Assembly (NCBI GenBank): GCA_020073705.1
Contig: JAIQES010000006.1
Coordinates: forward strand, 1-64,000
Reading direction: 5' to 3'
Source: Terriglobia bacterium
GTDB lineage: Bacteria; Acidobacteriota; Terriglobia; Acidiferrales; UBA7541
DNA: 64,000 nt
Positions 1 to 10,051 of the stretch are shown in pieces. Positions within the stretch are counted from its first letter, which is position 1; the number at the start of each line of letters is the position of its first letter. A model generated the notes under the pieces. That model worked only from the letters and a program-made list of their open reading frames with translations, was not told the origin of the DNA and ran no database searches. The position numbers were made by a program, and so were the translations under genes.

Positions 1-48
1 GCGCGTTGGGAGGTTTTTTAGTGACTCCACGTTGGATTAACCATCCAG

Positions 49-603
49 GTGTTTCTGCGATTGCAATCGCGAACCAAGCTGCTCACTCTGATCGCTGCTC
101 TATCAGCTGCAAACGCAGCTTTTCGCATTGTGTTAGCCGGTGGACCGTATAACGTCAAACCAACGGCTTTCCTCACGATAATCGCCGGGATCGTCGCAGG
201 GCCAATCCCGGGGTTGATTGTGGGTTGGCTCAGCATGACCATAAGCGATCTCGCCCTTGGAGCAGGTTACTGGACCATCGAAACATCCGCAGGGATGGCT
301 GTCGTGGGGCTCTTAGCGGGTCTGTTGTGGCATCGCTCCAGCAGCCTTGGCCGAATAAGAATGACTATCGGAGGCTATCTCCTTACAATGCTCTACGATC
401 TCTTCACTGCCGTAGTAGATGCTCTCATCTACAGCTACCCATGGCAGGCTTCCGTCGCTGGGCTATACGTTCCGTTTCTCACGGGAAGCCCAACTCCCTA
501 TCCATTCGGATTCGCTCATGAAATAACAACCGCAGTCCTCTGCCTCGCGATCGGACCAGCTCTCGTGAGCCGCATCAGAAAAGTGTATCATCACACGGCT
601 TGA
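49..603 (+). CDS. ECF transporter S component-like membrane protein
   Basis: A 184-residue, strongly hydrophobic protein with about five or six membrane segments. The glycine-rich helices and the pattern of short polar turns resemble the substrate-binding S components of energy-coupling-factor (ECF) vitamin transporters, which sit in the inner membrane and pair with a shared ATPase and T component. Neither partner is present in this window, so it would have to use a module encoded elsewhere. The frame is open only from base 25, after a TGA at 22-24, and the first usable start is GTG at 49. The substrate cannot be inferred. It could also be an unrelated small polytopic membrane protein. Confidence 0.6.
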   Translation: MFLRLQSRTKLLTLIAALSAANAAFRIVLAGGPYNVKPTAFLTIIAGIVAGPIPGLIVGWLSMTISDLALGAGYWTIETSAGMAVVGLLAGLLWHRSSSLGRIRMTIGGYLLTMLYDLFTAVVDALIYSYPWQASVAGLYVPFLTGSPTPYPFGFAHEITTAVLCLAIGPALVSRIRKVYHHTA

Positions 604-880
604 TGATGAAATTCGAATCCTGGAGCAACGCCTGAGACTCAAATGCCATACAGAAAACGGCTAACAAACTAAAGCGCTATACCACGACCGGGGAAGCCTG
701 GGTCGAGACTACAGCTGCTTGCTCTTTCTTCTTCTTGGGTTTGCGAACCATTTTTGCACTGCCCATACTCGATCGGCATAACGCTTTGCGCGGCCGGGTA
801 AAAAGGGGAATTGACACCCTCGATGGCACACTTGGCCTCGGCGATCGAGAGGAGGCATGGTTTGTCAATCAATACTCAAA
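604..880. other. Intergenic stretch without a convincing gene
   Basis: No recognisable gene. On the minus strand an ATG at 749-751 opens a 24-codon lysine-rich reading (MVRKPKKKK followed by a Val/Ala-rich tail, stop at 677). It could be a very short peptide or a leftover 5' end, but has no supporting context. No convincing terminator was seen after the upstream membrane-protein gene. Confidence 0.35.
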
Positions 881-1020
881 GATTGGTGGGGGGAAATGGG
901 TGTTGGTAACTTACGGTAGGGGTTTCTCCGATTGGTAACTTGAAGGGGGGACTCGTATTGTTCTGCTAAGTTGATTGGGGGCTAATTTTCCAGTTTTGTG
1001 CTGTTAACTTGTGGGGGGGG
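881..1020. repeat. G-rich degenerate repeat block
   Basis: Several related words occur within 140 bp: GATTGGTGGGGGG near 881, TTGGTAACTT followed by a G run near 903 and again near 931, TTGATTGGGGG near 971 and TTAACTTGTGGGGGGGG near 1004. The pattern is TTGGTAACTT-like sequence followed by four to eight G. It lies beside the 3' end of a broken gene, so it may be the worn end of an inserted element. This is seen by eye; no family is assigned. Confidence 0.35.
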
Positions 1021-1416
1021 GTGGGCTGCTGTTTTCTTTCGTCTTAAGACCGCGAATGCCACAATTGCGGCGATCACTGCAATAACCACAAAGACCCTGT
1101 TAATGGTATTCTCAGGCGACCAAAATGCAGACACTTGCTCAGAATACTCAGAACTCTCGGTTACCGTCGTGGCGAAAATAACCACGGTACTCGTTGCGGA
1201 AACGATGCTGAATCGGAGACTAAACGACCCGATAACATCCGGCACATAACCCGTGGACAAAACGCTGCGGGCGAAATTAAAGAAGACGAACCAGTACTTC
1301 CCATCGGCTGGAACAATCCAATCAAGAGAATACGAAGCAACATCTTCGGCGGTAACAAGTGCAGCGTAAGCTATACCGCAGGGTGCAACCGCGAATGCTC
1401 GCTCCTGGTCACGGAA
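982..1416 (-). pseudogene. 3' fragment of a secreted, membrane-anchored protein gene
   Basis: An open frame of about 144 codons on the minus strand begins directly after an in-frame TAA (1417-1419) and has no ATG. The product reads like real protein: an extracellular part containing SLDWIVPADGKYWFVFF, a Ser/Thr/Glu-rich stretch, one membrane helix of about 18 hydrophobic residues (NRVFVVIAVIAAIVAF), then a basic stop-transfer motif RRKK and a short tail. This is the architecture of the C-terminal end of a type I surface protein. The N-terminal half is missing and the 5' edge abuts the alaS start region, so the gene is probably a deletion remnant. The shortest possible intact form would start at TTG 1260. 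The function is not recognised. Confidence 0.5.
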
Positions 1417-1431
1417 TTAACTGAGGGCATT

Positions 1432-4239
1432 TTGTTAAGCGGCAACGAAATCCGCAGCATATTTCTGAAGTTTTTCGTCGAGCGCGGACACCGCATCGTG
1501 CGCAGTTCATCGCTGGTTCCGGTCAACGATCCGACGCTGCTGTTCACCAACGCCGGAATGAACCAGTTCAAGGACGTGTTTCTCGGCCTGGAGCAGCGCG
1601 GGTACACGCGCGCCACGACGTCCCAGAAGTGCGTCCGCGCGGGCGGCAAGCACAACGACCTGGAGAGCGTCGGCTTCACCAACCGCCACCACACATTCTT
1701 CGAGATGCTGGGGAATTTTTCCTTCGGCGATTATTTCAAGAAGGAAGCCATCGCGTACGCCTGGGAGCTGATCACTTCGCCCAAGTGGTTCGGAATTCCC
1801 CTCGATAAGCTCTACTTTACGGTGTTCGGCGGAGCGGAGGTCGCGCCCGGAAACATCCTGGGCGCCGACGAAGAGGCCCTGAACCTGTGGGTGAGTGCCG
1901 GCGCGCCGCGCGACCGCGTCATTTCCGTCCCCGGCCTCAAGGAAAACTTCTGGGCCATGGGCGATACGGGCCCTTGCGGCCCGTGCAGCGAAATTCATTA
2001 CGATATGGGCCCGGCCGCGTCCGATCAGGGACATACCGACTGCAAATTCGGCTGCGAGTGTGGCCGCTACGTCGAAATCTGGAACCTAGTCTTTATGCAG
2101 TTTAACCGCGATGCTTCAGGCATTGTGACGCCGCTGCCGAAGCCATCGATTGATACAGGTGCCGGCCTCGAGCGCCTAGCCGCTGTCCTGCAGGGGAAAA
2201 TTAGCAATTTCGAAACGGATTTGTTTCAGCCGCTAATTGAGCGGGCCGAGAAATTGACCGGAGTACGTTATGGGGCATCACCGCGCAGCGATGCTTCATT
2301 GCGGATTATTGCCGATCATGCCCGCGCTTCGACATTCCTCATCGCTGATGGTGTCGTACCTTCGAACGAGGGCCGAGGCTATGTATTGAGAAAGATTTTG
2401 CGCCGCGGCATCCGCCATGGAAGGTTCCTTGGCGCCACCGAACCATTCATGGCCGAGATGTCCCATACCGTGCAAGGCAGCATGCACGAAGCATATCCCG
2501 AACTTAATGAATGCATCGAGCGTGTCTCGAAAATTATTCTCGCCGAAGAAAAACGATTTGCCCATACGCTCGATATCGGACTCATAAAGCTTATGGATGA
2601 CCTGCGACCATTGATAGCAGAAAGATCCCTCGCGACCAAGCCAGAGGAAGCGAAACAGGGGGTTGAGCAAGTATTTGGGGAAGGTGCGGAACTCGCCGGT
2701 TTCATGAAACCGAGTGTCAAGCCGTTTTATCGAGGCGATAAAGCGTTCAAACTTTATGACACATATGGTCTCCCGCGAGACTTCATCGAAGACGTGACGC
2801 GCGATGCAGGTCTCCATGTAGATTGGCCTGGATTTGATCGCGCGATGGAGGAACAGCGTACACGCGCCCGCGCGTCCTGGAAAGGCGGGCACAAGGAAAT
2901 TGCGAATCCGGTGTACGCGAAGCTCGCGGAAACGTATCGCACTGAGCCAGACTTCTACTATGGGGCCAGCGCGAAAGACTGCCTCATCGAAGCCATCGTC
3001 ACGAAGAACGGCGCAGTGCATGAGTTGCCGACAGGCGCGGAAGGCGAAATTGTCCTCGACCGCACGGTGTTTTACGCCGAATCGGGCGGGCAGGTCTCCG
3101 ACATTGGGACGCTGTGGAACAACGAGCATACGATGCAGGTTGCGGATGTGCGCGGCGCGTATTATCCCGTCGCGGGAATGATCGCGCACCGCGTCGTGGC
3201 GAAGGAAAACCTCACCGTTGGTGATCGCGTCGCGGGAGACGCTGACGGAACCCGGCGCGAACACATCAAGCGCAATCACACCGCGACGCACTTGATGCAC
3301 GCCGCGCTGCGCAACATTCTCGGCACGCACGTCAAGCAGGCGGGGTCGCTGGTCGAGCCAGGTCGCCTGCGCTTCGACTTCTCTCATTTCGCTGCGATTG
3401 ATGCAGCCGAATTGCGTGACATCGAGCAGCAGGTGAACGACGAAATCCTGTTGAATTCCGAGATCCAGACCGACGTCACCGCGATTGATGACGCGCTCGC
3501 TTCCGGCGCTCTGGCTTTCTTTGGCGACCGCTACCCCGAACAGAATGTGCGCGTGGTGACGATTCCCGATCCCTCGGCGCCGCGCGGCTTCTACAGCAAG
3601 GAGCTTTGCGGCGGCACGCACGTTCGCCGCACCGGTGACATCGGCGTCTTCAAGATTGCCGTCGAACAATCGGCGGCGGCCGGAGTGCGCCGCATCGAAG
3701 CCATCACGGGCACTCCTGCACTCGCCGATTACCAGCATGCGCGCCAGATCCTTGGCGAGCTTGCCGCGCGACTGGGGATAGGCGAAGACGACCTCTCTGC
3801 AGCCATCGAACGCGCCCAACAAACGCAGCGCCAGATCGAAAAGCAGCTCGATTCCCTGAAACGCAAAGGCGCGCTTTCGAAACTCGACGACTTGATCGCC
3901 CAGGCGCGCACCATCAAAGGCATAAAGGTCATCTCGGCGGAAATCGAAAGCGTGGACCGCGACACCATGCGCCAACTCGTGGACAGCCTGCGCCAGAAGC
4001 TCGGTTCCGGCGTCGTCGTCCTGGGCGCCACCGCCGATGGCAAAGTCGCTCTGCTGGCAGGGGTTACGAAAGACCTTACCTCGCGCCTCCACGCCGGCAA
4101 GATTGTGCAGGCTACGGCCAAGGAAATAGGCGGTTCGGGCGGCGGCAGGCCCGATCTGGCCGAGGCTGGCGGAAAAGACACAACCGGGCTAAAAACTGCC
4201 CTGGACCACGTTTATCCCCTCATCGAGCAAATGCTATAA
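1432..4239 (+). CDS. alaS: Alanine--tRNA ligase
   Basis: Cytosolic class II synthetase that charges tRNA-Ala. The protein of about 935 residues has the family N-terminus SGNEIRSIFLKFF, class II motifs including SSSLVPVNDPTLLFTNAGMN, an editing domain with the zinc/deacylation motif HTATH near residues 617-621 and CGGTH near 726, and a C-terminal oligomerisation/C-Ala part. The start is TTG at 1432, four bases after a GAGGG ribosome-binding site. The frame stays open upstream to 1135, but that part resembles no synthetase and overlaps a broken minus-strand gene, so it is excluded. ATT at 1429 is the alternative start. It is somewhat longer than the E. coli enzyme. Confidence 0.95.
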   Translation: MLSGNEIRSIFLKFFVERGHRIVRSSSLVPVNDPTLLFTNAGMNQFKDVFLGLEQRGYTRATTSQKCVRAGGKHNDLESVGFTNRHHTFFEMLGNFSFGDYFKKEAIAYAWELITSPKWFGIPLDKLYFTVFGGAEVAPGNILGADEEALNLWVSAGAPRDRVISVPGLKENFWAMGDTGPCGPCSEIHYDMGPAASDQGHTDCKFGCECGRYVEIWNLVFMQFNRDASGIVTPLPKPSIDTGAGLERLAAVLQGKISNFETDLFQPLIERAEKLTGVRYGASPRSDASLRIIADHARASTFLIADGVVPSNEGRGYVLRKILRRGIRHGRFLGATEPFMAEMSHTVQGSMHEAYPELNECIERVSKIILAEEKRFAHTLDIGLIKLMDDLRPLIAERSLATKPEEAKQGVEQVFGEGAELAGFMKPSVKPFYRGDKAFKLYDTYGLPRDFIEDVTRDAGLHVDWPGFDRAMEEQRTRARASWKGGHKEIANPVYAKLAETYRTEPDFYYGASAKDCLIEAIVTKNGAVHELPTGAEGEIVLDRTVFYAESGGQVSDIGTLWNNEHTMQVADVRGAYYPVAGMIAHRVVAKENLTVGDRVAGDADGTRREHIKRNHTATHLMHAALRNILGTHVKQAGSLVEPGRLRFDFSHFAAIDAAELRDIEQQVNDEILLNSEIQTDVTAIDDALASGALAFFGDRYPEQNVRVVTIPDPSAPRGFYSKELCGGTHVRRTGDIGVFKIAVEQSAAAGVRRIEAITGTPALADYQHARQILGELAARLGIGEDDLSAAIERAQQTQRQIEKQLDSLKRKGALSKLDDLIAQARTIKGIKVISAEIESVDRDTMRQLVDSLRQKLGSGVVVLGATADGKVALLAGVTKDLTSRLHAGKIVQATAKEIGGSGGGRPDLAEAGGKDTTGLKTALDHVYPLIEQML

Positions 4240-4346
4240 TTTTGGGCAGTGCCAGGAACGTGTCTGGGCGAGGCCTTCCTCACCCGGTCGTCTTTATGCG
4301 TCTGTCGAACAGGAAGCAGAATCATACTGCCTTCCCAGAACTGACT

Positions 4347-5075
4347 ATGAGGCGGCGACATTCCAAAACGTCCGGTATCCTATTGGGGATTCTAGTCTTG
4401 TGCACAGTTCCGGCACACGCCCAGATCGTTTCCTATCTGGATTCCAGCGGCAAGCGGGTCTTCATCAATGCCAACCCGGCTCCCGTTCCCCGGCGGGCCA
4501 CGCCCGTCATCACGGGGGCGGCAGTTACCGCAGGAACTACGCCACACACAACGCAAACCGCGCTAGCCGCGTCTGCTATGCTTGGGGTCGCTGCGCAGGT
4601 CAATCGCGAGAAGATTGAGCAAATGCTTCGCGAAGTTTCTGCTCGGTATCACGTGGACCCGGCTTTGATTCGCGCCGTGGTCGAGACCGAATCGAACTGG
4701 AATTCATCGGCGGTTTCCCGCAAGGGGGCGCTAGGGTTGATGCAACTGGTTCCGGGAACAGCACAGCAATTAGGCGTAAACAACGCGTTTGACCCGAAGC
4801 AGAATCTCGATGGCGGAGTGCGCTACCTGCAAATGCTCCTGGAGCGGTATAATGGGGATCTTGATAAGGCCCTTGCGGCATATAATGCGGGTCCAGGCGC
4901 CGTGGACCGCGCCGGAGGAGTGCCGCGGTACCGCGAAACACGCGCATACGTTCAGAAAGTCACCGATTCCTACTTCCGGCCCGGCTCTGGCCGGCTTCCG
5001 CATGCGCTCGATGCACGTCATCCTATCTATCGCATGGTTGAGGCGGATGGACGGGTAGTGTTTACGAACGAATGA
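4347..5075 (+). CDS. Lytic transglycosylase (SLT domain)
   Basis: Exported murein-cleaving enzyme of 242 residues. A signal peptide (basic MRRRHSK, hydrophobic core, cleavage near AHA/Q at 25-26) is followed by a short DUF4124-like segment (YLDSSGKRVFINANP). The SLT domain runs from about residue 87 to 225, with the catalytic Glu in ETESNW near residue 115 and the family motifs GALGLMQLVPGTA and AYNAGPGAV. The start is placed at ATG 4347 because the signal peptide begins there; upstream in-frame starts at 4242 and 4296 only add polar sequence. Its stop overlaps the start of the next amidase gene (ATGA), so the two peptidoglycan hydrolases are translationally coupled. Confidence 0.88.
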   Translation: MRRRHSKTSGILLGILVLCTVPAHAQIVSYLDSSGKRVFINANPAPVPRRATPVITGAAVTAGTTPHTTQTALAASAMLGVAAQVNREKIEQMLREVSARYHVDPALIRAVVETESNWNSSAVSRKGALGLMQLVPGTAQQLGVNNAFDPKQNLDGGVRYLQMLLERYNGDLDKALAAYNAGPGAVDRAGGVPRYRETRAYVQKVTDSYFRPGSGRLPHALDARHPIYRMVEADGRVVFTNE

Positions 5076-7240
5076 GGCAGACCGTGCGGCATCACCCCGC
5101 TACAATTCGACCCGGCCTGCGCATCTTTTTCGCGTTCTTTGTATCTTTGTTTCTTTTTTCAAGCATCGCACGCGCGGACAAATTCTCCGCGCTCCGCGAA
5201 ACGGCAAGGGCTCAGTTCGACCGCGCCGAGAAGGACCGTCAGGCACTGGAGGCGCGTCCTGAAAATGGCCGCTCGCTCAAGAACTACACTTCCCTGGTTG
5301 ACTCATATCGCCGAGTGTATCTGATCACACCGCGCGCGACGGAAGTTCCTCGCGCACTGAATCAGGTCGCTGAGCTGTATCACACCATGGGCGATCTCTT
5401 CGACGAAAAGTATTACCAATCGGCCGTGGATTCGTACCAGTTTTTGCTGCGCGAATACCCAACCAGCCGTTATCGCGAGGACGCGATGCTGGCCATAGGC
5501 AAAATCGAACAGGACGATCTGCACGACCCGGTTCTCGCGCAGAAGAGTTATGAGGAGTTTCTTGCGCTGCATCCGCGCTCAGCCCACGCTGCGGAAGTCC
5601 GCGCCATCCTTGATATGCCGAATGGAGCCAGTGCTGCGAAATCCGGCCCCGAGACTCCCGTCGTGAAGGACCGCTCTCCCGCGAAGACTCCTCTGGCGGA
5701 GAAGACTCCGGCTACGATGGATACAAAACAAGAATCATCCCGCGAAAGCATCGCCGCCGCCAGCTCCAGCCCACAAGTGACGCGCATTCGCACTTGGAAT
5801 GCCGACACCTATACGCGCATTGTGATCGACGTAGGCGCGCGGTTGAAATACCAGGTGGCGCGCATCTCCGGACCCGACCGCATCTATTTCGACATTGAAA
5901 ATGCAAAGATCAGCCCCGAGTTGCTCCACAAGCCCATAGAGGTAGAAAACGGCGGCTTCTTGAAGAGTGTACGGATCGCGCAGAATCAATCGGGCGTTGT
6001 GCGGGTCGTTCTAGATGTAAACCACGTAAAGGATTATTCAGTCTTCCTGCTTCCCGACCCTTACCGGCTGGTCGTGGATGTGTACGGCAGTTCCGCCGCT
6101 GCGGAGGAGGCAGCGCGCGCCAATATCCCGGCGCCGGGCCCGACGACCGATATTCCACCGATGAATCCGGGAAAACCGGCGAAGGAAATTGTGTCGAAGC
6201 CCTCTGCCAAGACCCGTGAGAAGACAGCATCGAAACCTGCCGCAATCCCGCCCGCCAAGGTAGAGGCCGCGCAAAACGATGGGCCTATGAGAACTAAGAA
6301 GGATTCCTACTCGGCAGGAACCGCAATTGCCGCAGACGTGCTGCCACTAGTAGCACATCCGGTGTCTTCAAGAAATAATTCCGTTCGGACAAAGAAATCA
6401 GCCCACGACCAAGCGGAAGAAATGGGTCCAGCCTCGACTCCGGAACCAACTCGTGACGGCCAGCAGTCTTTGACTCGCGCCCTCGGCTTGAAGATCGGCC
6501 GCATTGTCATCGATGCCGGACACGGCGGGCATGATACCGGCACCATCGGGCCGACCGGGCTGATGGAAAAGGATTTGTGCCTGGACGTGGCGCTGCGCGT
6601 GGGCAGGCTCATCGAACAGCGATTGCCAGGCGCCGAAGTGATCTTCACGCGCGACGACGATACGTTCGTGCCGCTTGAACAACGTACTGCGATTGCCAAC
6701 GAGTCCAGGGCGGATTTGTTCCTTTCGATCCATGCCAATTCGAGCCAGGATCACAAGGCACGAGGGATCGAGACTTACTACCTGAATTTCACCGGTTCAA
6801 GCGACGCCATGCAAGTCGCAGCGCGAGAAAACGCGCTCTCGGAAAACGCAGTTCATGATCTGCAAGACATTGTGAAGAAGATTGCGCGAAACGAAAAAAT
6901 CGAGGAATCACGCGACTTTGCCGGCAATATCCAGGATTCTCTCGCCAAACGCATGGAGAATCTCAATCGCGGCGACCGCAATCGTGGCGTGCGCAAGGCC
7001 CCATTTGTGGTATTGATCGGCGCCAATATGCCTTCGGTGCTCGCCGAAATCTCCTTCATTTCCAATCCCTCCGACGAGCAATGGCTGAAGAAACCCGAGA
7101 ATCGCCAGCGCGTCGCTGAAGGCCTCTACCACGGCATCGAAAGGTACCTCCAGAGCACCAACAGTCTCACGTATAATCAGAGCCATTCCGTTCCCGGCAA
7201 TCGTGCAGGGATGGTGGCGCGATCCGGGAACCCGCAGTAG
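5072..7240 (+). CDS. N-acetylmuramoyl-L-alanine amidase with AMIN domain
   Basis: Periplasmic amidase that cleaves the bond between N-acetylmuramic acid and the stem peptide. After an N-terminal export signal (core FFAFFVSLFLFSSIARA) comes an alpha-helical TPR-like region (about 35-175). A beta-rich AMIN domain follows (about 240-345, VTRIRTWNADTYTRIVIDV), which in AmiC targets the septum. A long Pro/Lys/Ala linker precedes the Amidase_3 catalytic domain (about 478-705). Zinc ligands are visible in DAGHGGHD, the downstream MEKD and SIHAN, and the catalytic Glu in LAEISF. TPR fused to AMIN makes it longer than E. coli AmiC. It is coupled to the upstream transglycosylase by a four-base overlap. 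Confidence 0.9.
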   Translation: MRQTVRHHPATIRPGLRIFFAFFVSLFLFSSIARADKFSALRETARAQFDRAEKDRQALEARPENGRSLKNYTSLVDSYRRVYLITPRATEVPRALNQVAELYHTMGDLFDEKYYQSAVDSYQFLLREYPTSRYREDAMLAIGKIEQDDLHDPVLAQKSYEEFLALHPRSAHAAEVRAILDMPNGASAAKSGPETPVVKDRSPAKTPLAEKTPATMDTKQESSRESIAAASSSPQVTRIRTWNADTYTRIVIDVGARLKYQVARISGPDRIYFDIENAKISPELLHKPIEVENGGFLKSVRIAQNQSGVVRVVLDVNHVKDYSVFLLPDPYRLVVDVYGSSAAAEEAARANIPAPGPTTDIPPMNPGKPAKEIVSKPSAKTREKTASKPAAIPPAKVEAAQNDGPMRTKKDSYSAGTAIAADVLPLVAHPVSSRNNSVRTKKSAHDQAEEMGPASTPEPTRDGQQSLTRALGLKIGRIVIDAGHGGHDTGTIGPTGLMEKDLCLDVALRVGRLIEQRLPGAEVIFTRDDDTFVPLEQRTAIANESRADLFLSIHANSSQDHKARGIETYYLNFTGSSDAMQVAARENALSENAVHDLQDIVKKIARNEKIEESRDFAGNIQDSLAKRMENLNRGDRNRGVRKAPFVVLIGANMPSVLAEISFISNPSDEQWLKKPENRQRVAEGLYHGIERYLQSTNSLTYNQSHSVPGNRAGMVARSGNPQ

Positions 7241-7266
7241 AATCTTGGCATCTAATTAAGAGGCAC

Positions 7267-8397
7267 ATGCGGCGCTTTACACTCATAGGCATTCTTTGCC
7301 TGACTACTGTTGCACTCCCGGCCGCCGCGCAGAGCGTTCTTCCCTCTTCCTTCGCTGGTTGGAGCGCCTCAGAACCGTCCGTTGTCATTCCATCCACAGG
7401 ACTGGACCAAATTCTTGGCTCCGATGCCGCGATCATTCGCGAATACTCCGTGAAGTCGCTGGAGCGACGCGCGTATGCCCTCGGCGCACAGACCGCGACG
7501 ATCGCGCTATACCACTTCCGGGACCCCAGCTCAGCCTACGGAGCATATACGTTCCTTCGCGACGATTCGCTTACGCCAGTGACTCTAGGTTCGTTCGGCT
7601 GCGCTTCGCGCGAACGGGCATTGATCGTCATCGGCAGTTTCCTGGTCGATGTCGTTGCGAAACAAACGCGCCCCTCGGATGCCGAATTGAAACTGCTTGC
7701 TGACTCCCTGGACAAGGTCGCGGATCATACTCCTTTTCCCACAATTGCTGAGTACCTGCCCGAGCAGGGCCTCGTGCACCGTTCGGAGCATTACGTTCTG
7801 GGGCCACGTGCACTGGCGCAATACGTTCCCCTCAGCGCCGACGACTGGATTGGGTTCGATTACAGCGCCGAAACCATCGTGGCCCGCTATCGCCTCGCGG
7901 GAAAGGACGCCACGCTGTTGGTAGCCTCTTACCCGACGCAGCAGATTGCGGCCGACAAGTTTGCGGTGATGCTGCGGCGGTTTATTTTCGACCCGCCGGG
8001 CGGAGTGCCGCCGGGTCAGACCGTGTTGTTCGGAAAACGATCGAGCTCGTTGGTCGCGATCGTGATCGGCGCTCCCTCGCGAGAGGCCGCCAATACACTG
8101 CTCGACCAGATCCAATATGAAAGCCAAGTCACCTGGGATGAGCCGAGGCATACGCTGACGGATCCGAGCATCGGCAGCATCGTCGTCGGGGCGTTTCTTG
8201 GGACCGGCGCCATCATGCTTCTCGCAGTCGCCGCCGGGGTGGGTTTTGGCGGCATTCGAGTATTCATGAAGATTTTCTTTCCGAACAAGGTATTCGACCG
8301 CGAAGGGCAAATCGAGATTCTACAGCTCGGGATATACAGCAAGCCTATACAGGCTAAGGACTTCTACCAAAAATCTCAACGAGCTCTTGAAAACTGA
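7267..8397 (+). CDS. DUF6599 family exported protein
   Basis: A 376-residue protein with a signal peptide (MRRFTLIGILCLTTVALPAAAQ), a soluble extracytoplasmic region and one C-terminal membrane helix (about 300-325, GAIMLLAVAAGVGFGG) followed by a short basic/amphipathic tail. The sequence matches my recollection of the DUF6599 family, seen mainly in Acidobacteriota; its function is unknown. It starts 26 bases after the amidase stop and probably shares that transcript. The gene is convergent with coxA, whose 3' end lies 22 bases away. Confidence 0.72.
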   Translation: MRRFTLIGILCLTTVALPAAAQSVLPSSFAGWSASEPSVVIPSTGLDQILGSDAAIIREYSVKSLERRAYALGAQTATIALYHFRDPSSAYGAYTFLRDDSLTPVTLGSFGCASRERALIVIGSFLVDVVAKQTRPSDAELKLLADSLDKVADHTPFPTIAEYLPEQGLVHRSEHYVLGPRALAQYVPLSADDWIGFDYSAETIVARYRLAGKDATLLVASYPTQQIAADKFAVMLRRFIFDPPGGVPPGQTVLFGKRSSSLVAIVIGAPSREAANTLLDQIQYESQVTWDEPRHTLTDPSIGSIVVGAFLGTGAIMLLAVAAGVGFGGIRVFMKIFFPNKVFDREGQIEILQLGIYSKPIQAKDFYQKSQRALEN

Positions 8398-8419
8398 GAC
8401 TAATGTTCGGCGTGTATGT

Positions 8420-10047
<1,628 letters not shown>

Positions 10048-10051
<4 letters not shown>

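Noticed and set aside
1135-1431. In-frame 5' extension of alaS from ATG 1135
   Set aside because: No resemblance to alanyl-tRNA synthetases; lies antisense to a coherent membrane-protein fragment, and a better TTG start with ribosome-binding site is at 1432.
2296-4092. 598-codon minus-strand frame inside alaS
   Set aside because: Antisense shadow of a GC-rich gene; Arg/Gly-rich composition, no recognisable domain, alaS is certain.
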